Below are positions 32,340 through 43,476 of a DNA stretch of 64,000 nt, piece by piece. Numbering within the stretch: the stretch's first letter is position 1; each line of letters begins with the position of its first letter. The notes below the pieces were generated by a model. That model worked only from the letters and a program-made list of their open reading frames with translations. It did no database searches and had not been told where the DNA came from. A program made the translations under genes and the position numbers. Source of the DNA: Drosophila miranda (lineage: Eukaryota > Arthropoda > Insecta > Diptera > Drosophilidae); NCBI RefSeq assembly GCF_003369915.1, contig NW_022881647.1, forward strand, positions 1,178,001 through 1,242,000, given 5' to 3'.

Positions 32340-33875
32340 ATGGTTGACCCAATCTCCATCAAGGGAGAGATCCTTGAGATGACTGGCGAGCATGTGGAGC
32401 AGCTCCATTCAATGTGGTCCCTCATGTTCGAGCCGAAGACATGCGAGGACTTTCTGCACAAACTCAAGGCGCACGCGGATAATTTCTATACGGATCTGCT
32501 GACCGAGTCGCGGGAGAAGCAGGCGGCCATCCTGGATGACATAGCCGCACTCCGAGCCGAGGCCAGCGACCTCACCCGACTCCTCCATGAGACGGTGGAC
32601 ATTGGTCAGAGGCCCGACGATGTGCCACTGATCACATTGCAGCTGAAGCTGGACAAAAGCATTGAGCATCTGCGCGAGGAGCTCTCGAAACGTCGGGCGG
32701 AGATCGGGGAGCTGCTGCTCCAGCAGGAGCAGCTCTGCGAAGAGCTGGGCGCACTGCCGCTCCCTCTACTGGCGGACCCGCTGCCCCTGCCCGATGAGAT
32801 GGACGGCTTTCGCGACCATCTCGACAACCTGCGCTCTCAGCGCGCAGTGCGTCAGACGGAGCTGGACCAGGAGCTGCGCTCCAAAATCCATGACATGCGC
32901 GAGAAGATCTACGTGCTGTGGGATCGCCTCCAGGAGACGGACGAAAGCGCAATGCGACGAGTGCGCGAGTTCACCGAGAATACGCAGCGCACCTATGACA
33001 TCCTCCATTCAGAGCTGCAGCGCTGCCAGGCACTGCGCAGCCAGAACCTCAAGACGTTCATCGAGCAGCTGCGCGTCGAGATAAGCAAGTGGTGGGATCT
33101 AACGCTCAAGAGCCAGCAGGAGCGCAAGCGTTTCTCCAACTACTACAATAAGTATTACAACGAAGACCTGTTGGAGCTGCACGAGCTGGAGCTGGATGAT
33201 CTGAAGAGCTTCTACACGTGCAACAAGGAGATTTTCGATCTGTACGAGAGCCGTTCAGAACTTTGGTCCCGCATGCAGGCTCTAGAGGCAAAGGCCAACG
33301 AGCCGAATCGTTTAAACAATCGTGGCGGCCAGTTCCTTAAAGAGGAAAAGGAACGCAAGGCCATCACCTCGAAGCTATTCAAGATTGAGCAGCAGATCAC
33401 TGAACTGGTGCACGCCTATGAGGTGCAATCGCATGGCCCGTTTCTGGTTTATGGCGAGAACATACTGGAGCTGATGGCTGGCGAATGGGAGAACTATCGG
33501 CAGGCCAAGCAGAGCTCGGCCCGCAAGAAGGCCCCGCCCACCACGAGGACGGGCAGCAGCAGCAAATTGATGATGCCACCGCCGACTGCCGGTTCAACGG
33601 CCCCTCGCACGCCCCGAACTTTGAAGAACATGTCCTCAATGTCGACCTCGACAATGTCGTTGCGCAAGACCCCAACAATCCAGCTGATCACTCCCAATAT
33701 GACCAAGAGCACTGGGAATCTGCACAAGCGACTCAATCCATCAGCAGCCGCCAGCTCTTCGGGGTATCGGACTCCCAACGCCAAGCGCAGCCTCATGAGC
33801 TCTCTGAATTCGATACGCCCGTCGCCGTCTACCGCACAGCGGCTTTTGGTTTTTCTTTCCCAGTGTCGAACGTAG
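32340..33875 (+). pseudogene. feo: feo-C, long open frame with internal deletion and LTR-derived end
   Basis: Open from MVDPISIKGE for about 511 codons. A 156-base in-frame deletion at 32870 (between CCAG repeats) removes 52 residues of coiled coil. The microtubule-binding core with NRGGQFLKEEKERK and GPFLVYGENILEL is kept. After STAQR the frame enters an LTR fragment, adding LLVFLSQCRT before the stop, so about 190 normal C-terminal residues are lost. A shortened PRC1-like protein could still be made: the bundling core would remain but the basic, phosphorylatable tail would not. It might act as a dominant variant or be inert. Confidence 0.82.
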
Positions 33876-34281
33876 TAAGATTTCCAGCCCTATGATATGA
33901 GACTGTTAAAGCTGTGTCACTATTGTAAGGTCCAAATACCTTTTATTTTTTCTTAATCCAAAAGGAATAATGTAGTCCACCAGAACTTCAATTTACTTGG
34001 CACGTGTTTGATTGCACAACGTTTTCAAATTCACTTGGATCTATATATTTGTATAAAAAGACACATCCGAATTCGCACAGCTTCACTATAGCAATGATCT
34101 AGCCAGAAGTTCTATTACTTGCATTAGCCCTTACGATCGGAACTTTACCTTCCACAACCAACGGGGTAATCGTACGATTTTAGACAAAGCTTACACCTTG
34201 CTTCCCTAGATAACGGAGTAATCGTACGATGCTAAGCAAAGCTTACACATAGCTTCCACGACTAACGGAGTAATCGTATGA
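33846..34281 (-). mobile_element. Element 1 LTR fragment in unit C
   Basis: Matches about 21231-21664 of the central LTR and ends at the same breakpoint with the feo 3' UTR as the unit B copy (CGTATGAATTTTTATTTGCG). Left edge is the feo word GCGGCT. It indicates that unit C inherited its right flank from unit B. Confidence 0.85.
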
Positions 34282-34412
34282 ATTTTTATTTGCGTTTTAT
34301 GTTTGATTTGATTTTTTGTACCTTTATCTGTTAATCTCTGTTTCATTTATTTTCGATGTTGGCCCAATAAAAATTAAATTACTTTCAAGAAGGACAACCG
34401 AACCAAAAAAAA
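34282..34412 (+). pseudogene. feo: feo-C 3' UTR remnant and A-run
   Basis: Same as 28773-28905: feo 3' UTR, AATAAA near 34367 and an A-run. Confidence 0.7.
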
Positions 34413-35513
34413 CGAGGGGGAACGTTGTGAGTTGCTGCGGACACCGCAACTCTACAGTTATACCCGATACTAAGTCAGTATGGCTCTCCTCCGCAGACGC
34501 CGCTAATATTAAACGACACGACAAAGAGTGCGTGCGAGAGAGACAGAAAATCAGTCTGAGCGTAACGTCGGGCGCTGCGTAGCCAGTGCAAATGGATTTG
34601 TTCCTTTTGGCTATACAAATTATCTGATCTGGTCCAGATTCAGCAATCTGATAGATATGGTCGTTATCTATGATTCTGCGTTTTTAGTTTTCTCGAATGT
34701 GCAATATTGTGGATGCAACAGATTTTCTTCCTTTGTGGGGCGGAAGGGGTGGGGCGAAATTCTGAGATATACGTTTTATAGTGAGGTCTAACAGAAGTGC
34801 GGATACCAAATTTGGTTACTCCAGCCTTAATAGTCTCTGAGATTTGTGGATGCCCAGATTTTCGTCCTTTGCGGGGCGGAAGGGGGTGTGGCGAAATTTG
34901 GACACGAAACGGTCAAGGTCCGATATCACAGGAGTGTGGATACCAAATTTGGTTGCTCTGGCTCTTATAGGTTCTGAGATCTTTGAACTCATATTTTGAA
35001 ATTGGCAAAACCGACCATGAAACCTGTGTGTTAGAGAGAGACAGAGCGAGTAAGAATGAAATTGTTTTCTTGATTCTGGCTATAATAATTATACGATCTG
35101 GTTGAGATCTTACATTCTAAAACATATAGTCATTCTCTACGATTCTGCGTTTTGGTTTTATCGTATCTTTAAAAATGTAGATGCCACAGATTTTCGTCCT
35201 TTGTGGGGTTTTGAAATATTTTTGTAGCAGTGACATATCACAGAAGTCTGGATACAAAACATCGTTGCTCTAGCTCTTATAGTCCTTGAGCACTAGGCGC
35301 TGAAGGGGACGGACAGACGGACGGACGGACAGACGGACAGACGGACGGACGGACAGACGGACAGACAGACATGGCTCAATCGACTCGGCTATTGATGCTG
35401 ATCAAGAATATATATACTTTATGGGTCGGAAACGATTCCTTCTGGACGTTACACACATCCACTTTTACCACAAATCTAATATACCCCAATACTCATTTTG
35501 AGTATCGGTATAA
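34413..35513 (+). mobile_element. Helitron/DINE-1-like element H2
   Basis: Nearly identical to H1 with the same insertion point and inverted subterminal repeats. It shares with H0 and H1 a roughly 20-base gap after TTTGTGGGG that H3 does not have. Its minisatellite is at 35308-35370. Confidence 0.75.
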
Positions 35514-35842
35514 TAACAAGATATAAAAAAGCGCTAAAGATTAGCTTGTTTATATTATTATCAGGCCCAAAACTTTCGGCAGTCTACCGACCATTCCATG
35601 CCCAATAAATAGCAGTCTATATTAAAAAAATATGGCAAACGTTTACAATTATTTCTGTTTGACATTCGCACCCTCCCGCGAACGTGTTTTGGCACTCTCT
35701 CTCTCTCTTGTTCTGTTTGTGCTCTGTTATCGGTCAGCTCTTTTTGCAACAAAGATCTCGCAGGCCTTTCAAATAGCTAGCTAATGGAATGATTTAGCAG
35801 TATAGCTCTGGCAGTGAATGAATTAAGTTCCTAACAAGCAAA
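35514..35842 (+). promoter_or_regulatory. Cyp12-D upstream region, shortened
   Basis: Carries the same deletion as unit C (junction near 35609) and an uninterrupted CT-repeat tract near 35696-35708. Confidence 0.5.
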
Positions 35843-37664
35843 ATGTTGAAAGTGCGCAGCGGTCTATCTATAATTCAGGCGCAAAAAGCAGCCCTCTCTG
35901 TCAGCAGTCCGCTGGTAAATATATAGTATACATATAGATCCGATATGACAGTGATATACGTTTTTAAATCTCTTGTAGCGTTGGCAGACCACAGCAGCTG
36001 TAGCAGAGCCAGAAATGATGCTAGTACAACTTTTCTGTCTACTGTTTGGAATTTTATGCCTGGAGGAAAATATAACAAACTGGACATTGTGAAATTGTTC
36101 AAAGCTTTGCAAGACGACTATGGAAACATATTATATTTACCAGGTATGATGGGAGGTACGTCATACCTGATGACTCACAATCCCAAGGACTTCGAGGTCG
36201 TGTTCCGGAACGAAGGAGTGTGGCCGCATCGGCCTGGCAGCGATACTCTTCGCTATCATCGGAAGACTCATAGAAAGGATTTCTTCCAGGGAGTGGAGGG
36301 AGCTTTACCCACACAAGGAAAAACCTGGAGCGACTTTCGATCGGCTGTAAATCCTATCCTAATGCAGCCGAAGAACGTGCGGCTTTACTATAAGAAGATG
36401 TCCCAAGTGAACCAGGAGTTTGTGCAACGGTGCGTATGACTGATAATAAATCCCTGTTTACGCTCAAGTATGTTCTCCCCCCTTCACAGTATTAAAGCAC
36501 TCCGTGATATCGATACCCAGGAAGCTCCAGATGATTTCTTAAACGTTATAAATCGGTGGACTCTCGAGTCAGTCTCTGTGGTGGCTCTGGACAAGCAGTT
36601 GGGACTGCTCAAAGAGTCGGGCGATAACGACCAGGCTGTGTTACTTTTCAAGTACCTGGACGATTTTTTTGAATTAACAGCCGATCTGGAGATGAAGCCC
36701 TCCATCTGGCGTTACGTTAAAACACCCAAGCTAATGAAGCTAATGAAGTCCCTAGATGGCGTTCAAGAAATAACTTCAGCGTATGTAGACGAAGCTATAG
36801 AGCGTCTAGAGAAAGAGGCCAAGGAGGGTGTTGTCCGCCCTGAGAGCGAGCAGAGTGTACTGGAAAAGCTGCTCAAGATCGACAAAAAGGTGGCGACGGT
36901 TATGGCCATGGACATGCTACCGTACGTAGTCTGTTGTTCTCATACTTACCCTTATCTCATACATCCTTTTTTTCCAGACCTCAAGTACCTTTACAGCGGC
37001 CTTGCTGTGCCTTGCCAAGAATCCGGAGAAGCAGGCCGTACTCCGAGAAGAGGTGATGAAGGTTCTACCCGAGAAGGACTCCGAATTCACTGAGGCATCG
37101 ATGAAGAACGTTCCCTATCTACGTGCCTGCATCAAAGAGTCACAACGGATATATCCTTTATTCATCAGCAATGGCCGATTTCTCAATCGGGACAGCGTTT
37201 TGAGCGGATACCAAGTGCCAGCTGGTACCTGTGTGTCGATGGTTCCCCTGAGCTTGCTATCAAGCGAGGAGCACTTCCCCAAGGCTGCTGAGTTCCTGCC
37301 AGAGCGTTGGATTCGTAACGCCACAGACTCCAACGGGCAATGCCCGGCAAATGACTTGAAGCTGAAGAATCCGTTTGTGTTCTTGCCCTTCGGATTTGGA
37401 CCCCGGATGTGCGTTGGAAAGCGCATCGTGGACATGGAGCTCGAGCTGGGCATCGCTCGACTCTTTCGGAACTTTAGCATCGAGTTCAATCATCCCACGG
37501 AGAACGCTTTGCGCTCCTCCCTGATCAATTTGCCCAACAGTAAACACATTTCTCATCCTAAATTATCTTTACAACTGGAAAACCTTGAAGGAACTTATTT
37601 TCAATATAAAGTAGGTGTTTTTTTGGCCGCACGTCAATTAGAATCAACTTGTTTTGTGCTTTGA
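35843..37664 (+). pseudogene. Cyp12-D, P450 with I-helix deletion
   Basis: Exon 1 is 35843-35914 and exon 2 starts at 35979. Exon 2 lacks the 12 hinge codons and one C near 36008, shifting the frame. A 16-base deletion at about 36920 removes the end of exon 3, including the AGVDT oxygen-activation motif, and runs to the splice donor. Exon 4 is open with [13 protein letters not shown] and the heme loop [12 protein letters not shown]. Shares LFISNGR with copy E where A-C have LVIGNGR. Not expected to be an active enzyme. Confidence 0.88.
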
Positions 37665-37839
37665 GGCATGAGGCAAATTAAGCACACAAAATTTTCATTG
37701 TGCAATTTGTGCCAACACGAGAGGCGTCACTTATCTGTGCGGAGGCATTTTCCTTGAGCAACACATTGTGCAATCGAAATCCTGCACACATCACATAAAT
37801 TCCTTCCATTCGCGAATACAAGACCCATTCCCATTGGCT

Positions 37840-39942
37840 ATGGTTGACCCAACCTCCATCAAGGGAGAGATCCTTGAGATGACTGGCGAGCATGTGGAGC
37901 AGCTCCATTTAATGTGGTCCCTCATGTTCGAGCTGAAGACATGCGAGGACTTTCTGCACAAACTCAAGGCGCACGCGGATAATTTCTATACGGATCTGCT
38001 GACCGAGTCGCGGGAGAAGCAGGCGGCCATCCTGGATGACAGCCGCACTCCGAGCCGAGGCCAGCGACCTCACCCGACTCCTCCATGAGACGGTGGACAT
38101 TGGTCAGAGGCCCGACGATGTGCCACTGATCACATTGCAGCTGAAGCTGGACAAAAGCATTGAGCATCTGCGCGAGGAGCTCTCGAAACGTCGGGCGGAG
38201 ATCGGGAGCTGCTGCTCCAGCAGGAGCAGCTCTGCGAAGAGATGGGCGCACTGCCGCTCCCTCTACTGGCGGACCCGCTGCCCCTGCCCGATGAGATGGA
38301 CGGCTTTCGCGACCATCTCGACAACCTGCGCTCTCAGCGCGCAGTGCGCCAGACGGAGCTGGACCAGCTCTGCAAGGCCATCAAGCATGACATGAAGATG
38401 CTCGAGCTGATGCCCCAGACCGATGCAGAGGATCGCCTACTGAACGATCTGAGCCACAATCTAACACCAGAGACACTAGAGCGGCTGCGGCAGATGCGCA
38501 ACAGTTATGCCGAGCAGATCCAGGAGCTGCGCTCCAAGATCCATGACATGCGCGAGAAGATCTACGTGCTGTGGGATCGCCTCCAGGAGACGGACGAGAG
38601 CACCATGCGACGAGTGCGCGAGTGCACCGAGAATACGCAGCGCACCTATGACATCCTCCATTCGGAGCTGCAGCGCTGCCAGGCACTGCGCAGCCAGAAC
38701 CTCAAGACGTTCATCGAGCAGCTGCGCGTCGAGATAAGCAAGTGGTGGGATCTAACGCTCAAGAGCCAGCAGGAGCGCAAGCGTTTCTCCAACTACTATA
38801 ATAAGTATTACAACGAAGACCTGTTGGAGCTGCACGAGCTGGAGCTGGATGATCTGAAGAGCTTCTACACGTGCAACAAGGAGATTTTCGATCTGTACGA
38901 GAGCCGTGCAGAACTTTGGTCCCGCATGCAGGCTCTAGACGCAAAGGCCAACGAGCCGAATCGTTTCAACAATCGTGGCGGCCAGTTCCTTAAAGAGGAA
39001 AAGGAACGCAAGGCCATCACCTCGAAGCTGCCCAAGATTGAGCAGCAGATCACTGAACTGGTGCACGCCTATGAGGTGCAATCGCATGGCCCGTTTCTGG
39101 TTTATGGCGAGAACATACTGGAGCTGATGGCTGGCGAATGGGAGAACTATCGGCAGGCCAAGCAGAGCTCGGCCCGCACGAAGGCCCCGCCCACCAGGAG
39201 GACGGGCAGCAGCAGCAAATTGATGATGCCACCGCCGACTGCCGGTTCAACGGCCCCTCGCACGCCCCGAACTTTAAAGAACATGTCCTCAATGTCGACC
39301 TCGACAATGTCGTTGCGCAAGACCCCAACAATCCAGCTGATCACTCCCAATATGACCAAGAGCACTGGAATCTGCACAAGCGACTGAATCCATCAGCAGC
39401 CGCCAGCTCTTCGGGGTATCGGACTCCCAACGCCAAGCGCAGCCTCATGAGCTCTCTGAATTCGATACGCCCGTCGCCGTCTACCGCACAGCGGCTGGCC
39501 AACAGCCAGCTGAAGGCGTCCAAGTCGCCACTAAAGCGGGTCCGCGTCCTGGACAACACATTGCGTCCACAGACGCAGCATTGGCACACGCTCGAACAAG
39601 AAGCCACGCACAAAATCAGCGGTGCCGGATACAAGATCGCCCAGCGATTCCGAGTATATGACCGATGAGACCACTGAAAATGACCGCGAAGCCGGGATCT
39701 CCTATGAAGAATTGGTGCCCACGAGTCGCTCCTCAGTGCTGCCCGTCGGCGGGGCTCAGCATCAGCGCATTCGCGTGGCTGTGCCACGAATTCGCCATGT
39801 CCTCGTAAACCACAATTCGGTGGCGTCGGCCGCCAACACACCGTCAAAGCAGGCGGTCAATCAGGAGGAGGGGCCTCGATTTGGCAATCAATTGAAGCTG
39901 CCATCGCCACGTGAAAGTCGCATGTGGCCGAATCCACGATGA
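37840..39942 (+). pseudogene. feo: feo-D, complete length, two frame breaks
   Basis: The most complete feo copy, from MVDPTSIKGE at 37840 to the TGA at 39940-39942, about 700 codons without introns. A two-base loss near 38041 and a one-base loss near 38207 cancel in phase, but a stop near 38089 lies between them. From 38242 the frame is open for 381 codons, covering the coiled coil and the whole microtubule-binding core, until a missing G near 39368 ends it. About 20 bases are also changed near 39567, where CGTCGCAGCGG is replaced by CGTCCACAG. The tail carries TPRTP and SPLKR motifs typical of CDK sites in PRC1-type proteins. Confidence 0.88.
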
Positions 39943-40033
39943 GATTATTGGAATTTTTATTTGCGTTTTATGTTTGATTTCATTTTTTGTACCTTTATCT
40001 GTTTATCTCTGTTTCATTTATTTTCGATGTTGG

Positions 40034-40091
40034 CCCAATAAAAATTAAATTACCTTCAAGAAGGACAGCCGAACCAAAAAAAAAAAAAAAA
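40034..40091 (+). terminator. feo-D poly(A) signal and A-run
   Basis: AATAAA near 40037, then a run of about 16 A residues directly abutting H3. Confidence 0.7.
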
Positions 40092-41189
40092 CTAGGGGGA
40101 ACGTTGTGAGTTGCTGCGAACACCGCAACTCTACAGTTATACCCGATACTAAGTCAGTATGGCTCTCCTGCGGCAGACGCCGCTAATATTGACCCACACG
40201 ACAAAGAGTGCGTGCGAGAGAGACAGAAAATCAGTCTGAGCGTGACGTCGGGCGCTGCGTGGCCACTGCAAATTGATTTCTTGCTTTTGGCTACAAAAAT
40301 GATCCGATCTGATCCATATTCAGCAATCTGATAGATATAGTCATTATCTATGATTCTGCGTTTTTATTAGTTTTCTCGAATGTGCAATATTGTGGATGCA
40401 ACAGATTTTCGTCCTTTGTGGGGCGGAAGGGGGTGGGCAAAATTCTGAGATATACGTTTTATAGTGAGATCTAACAGAAGTGCGGATACCAAATTTGGTT
40501 ACTCTAGCCTTAATAGTCTCTGAGATTTGTGGATGCCCCAGATTTTCGTCCTTTGCGGGGCGGAAGGGGGTGTGGCGAAATTTGGAAAAATTTGGTCCGA
40601 TATCACAGGAGTGTGGATACCAAATTTGGTTGCTCTGGCTTTTATAGGTTCTAAAATCCTTGAACTCATATTTTGCAATTGGCAAAGCCGACCCTGAAAC
40701 CTGTGTGTTAGAGAGAGACAGAGCGAGAAAGAATGAAATTGTTTTCTTGATTCTGGCTATAATAAATATACGATCTGGTTGAGATTTTACACTCTAGACC
40801 ATATAGTCATCCCCTACGATTCTGCGTTTTTGGCTTTATCGTATCTTTAACAATGTGGATGCCACAGATTTTCGTCCGTTGTGGGGGCGGAAGTGGGCGG
40901 GGCGAAGTTTTGAAATATTTTTGTAGCAGTGACATATCACAGAAGTCTGGATACAAAACATCGTTGCTCTAGCTCTTATAGTCTTTGAGCACTAGGCGCT
41001 GAAGGGGACGGACGGACGGACGGACGGACAGACGGACAGACAGACAGGGCTCAATCGACTCGGCTATTGATGCTGATCAAGAATATATATACTTTATGGG
41101 GTCGGAAACGATTCCTTCTGGACGTTACACACATCCACTTTTACCACAAATCTAATACACCCCAATACTCATTTTGAGTATCGGTATAA
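40092..41189 (+). mobile_element. Helitron/DINE-1-like element H3
   Basis: Same element and insertion point as H1 and H2 but more diverged. It begins CTAGGGGGAACG and retains a GCGGAAGTGGGCGGGGCG-like stretch near 40887 that H0-H2 lack. It looks like the older version. Minisatellite at 41006-41047. Confidence 0.75.
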
Positions 41190-41650
41190 TAACAAGATAT
41201 AAAAAAGCGCTAAAGATTAGCTTGTTTATATTATTATCAGGCCCAAAACTTTCGGCAGTCTACCGACCATTCCATGCCCAATAAATTAAATTTGGCCAAA
41301 AAATCTGATGCCATAATTATGGCGATTTATTTGTTTCATTTCATTGAGAGTCAGATCAATCATAATACTATATTCCTAAATATTCCGTAGAAGGTATAAC
41401 ATAGTCGATCAAATAGCAGTCTATATTAAAAAAATATGGCAAATGTTTACAATTATTTCTGTTTGGCATTCGCACGCTCCCGCGAACGTGTTTTGGCACT
41501 CTCTCTCTCTCTTGTTCTGTTTGTGCTCTGTTATCGGTCAGCTCTTTTTGCAACAAAGCTCTCGCAGGCCTTTCAAATAGCTAGCTAATGGAATGAATGA
41601 TTTAGCAGTATAGCTCTGGCAGTGAATGAATGAAGTTCCTAACAAGCAAA
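41190..41650 (+). promoter_or_regulatory. Cyp12-E upstream region
   Basis: Full-length version of the spacer (compare 5698-6152) with the CT-repeat tract near 41501-41514 and a small GAAT duplication near 41593. Confidence 0.5.
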
Positions 41651-43299
41651 ATGTTGAAAGTGCGCAGCGGTCTATCTATAATTCAGGCGCAAAAAGCAGC
41701 CCTCTCTGTCAGCAGTCCGCTGGTAAATATATAGTATACATATAGATCCGATATCACAGGGATATACGTTTTTAAATCTCTTGTAGCGTTGGCAGACCAC
41801 AGCAGCTGTCGCAGAGCCCAGAAATGATGCAGGGTGGCTACAAGCTCGTCCCTTTGATCAGATTCCTAGTACAACTTTTCTGTCTACTGTTCGGAATTTT
41901 ATGCCTGGAGGAAAATATAGCAAACTGGACATTGTTCAAAGCTTTGCAAGACGACTATGGAAACATATTATATTTACCAGGTATGATGGGAGGTACGTCA
42001 TACCTGATGACTCACAATCCCAAAGACTTCGAGGTCGTGTTCCGGAACGAAGGAGTGTGGCCGCATCGGCCTGGCAGCGATACTCTTCGCTATCATCGGA
42101 AGACTCATAGAAAGGATTTCTTCTAGGGAGTGGAGGGAGCTTTACCCACACAAGGAAAAACCTGGAGCGACTTTCGATCGGCTGTAAATCCTGTCCTAAT
42201 GCAGCCGAAGAACGTGCGGCTTTACTATAAGAAGATGTCCCAAGTGAACCAGGAGTTTGTGCAACGGTGCGTATGACTGATAATAAATCCCTGTTTACGC
42301 TCAAGTATGTTCTCCCCCCTTCACAGTATTAAAGCACTCCGTGATATCGATACCCAGGAAGCTCCAGATGATTTCTTAAACGTTATAAATCGGTGGACCC
42401 TCGAGTCCGTCTCTGTGGTGGCTCTGGACAAGCAGTTGGGACTGCTCAAAGAGTCGGGCGATAACGACCAGGCTGTGTTACTTTTCAAGTACCTGGACGA
42501 TTTTTTTGAATTAACAGCCGATCTAAAGATGAAGCCCTCCATCTGGCGTTACGTTAAAACACCCAAGCTAATGAAGCTAATGAAGTCCCTAGATGGCGTT
42601 CAAGAAATAACTTCAGCGTACGTAGACGAAGCTATAGAGCGTCTAGAGAAAGAGGCCAAGGAGGGTGTTGTCCGCCCTGAGAGCGAGCAGAGTGTACTGG
42701 AAAAGCTGCTCAAGATCGACAAAAAGGTGGCGACGGTTATGGCCATGGACATGCTAATGGCCGGAGTGGATACCGTACGTAGTCTGTTGTTCTCATACTT
42801 ACCCTTAACTCATACATCCTTTTTTTCCTGACCTCAAGTACCTTTACAGCGGCCTTGCTGTGCCTTGCCAAGAATCCGGAGAAGCAGGCCGTACTCCGAG
42901 AAGAGGTGATGAAGGTTCTACCCGAGAAGGACTCCGAATTCACTGAGGCATCGATGAAGAACGTTCCCTATCTACGTGCCTGCATCAAAGAGTCACAACG
43001 GATATATCCTTTATTCATCAGCAATGGCCGATTTCTCAATCGGGACAGCGTTTTGAGCGGATACCAAGAGCCAGCTGGTACCTGTGTGTCGATGGTTCCC
43101 CTGAGCTTGCTATCAAGCGAGGAGCACTTCCCACGGAGAACGCTTTCCGCTCCTCCCTGATCAATTTGCCGAACAGTAAACACATTTCTCATCCTAAATT
43201 ATCTTTACAACTGGAAAACCTTGAAGGAACTTATTTGCAATATAAAGTAGGTGTTTTTTTTGGCCGCACGTCAATCAGAATCAACTTGTTTTGTGCTTT
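41651..43299 (+). pseudogene. Cyp12-E, P450 lacking the heme loop
   Basis: Exons 41651-41722, 41787-42266 and 42327-42774 match the family and keep the hinge codons. Exon 2 lacks 9 bases in the KLDIVK region and has an in-frame TAG at 42124, replacing Gln in the DFFQGVEG motif. The intron 3 acceptor at 42828-42830 reads CTG instead of CAG. A 217-base deletion at about 43132, bounded by TCCC repeats, removes the PERF and heme-binding regions including the Cys ligand. Four independent lesions of different kinds make this a clear pseudogene and unlikely to be only sequencing error. Confidence 0.92.
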
Positions 43300-43476
43300 G
43301 AGGCATGAGGCAAATCAAGCACACAAAATTTTCATTGTGCAATTTGTGCCAACACGAGAGGCGTCACTTATCTGTGCGGAGGCATTTTCCTTGAGCAACA
43401 CATTGTGCAATCGAAATCCTGCACACATCACATAAATTCCTTCCATTCGCGAATACAAGACCCATTCGTATTGGCT

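Noticed and set aside
33494..33796. Minus-strand open frames through feo copies
   Set aside because: They mirror the GC-rich feo coding sequence, recur wherever feo does, and have no recognisable domain.
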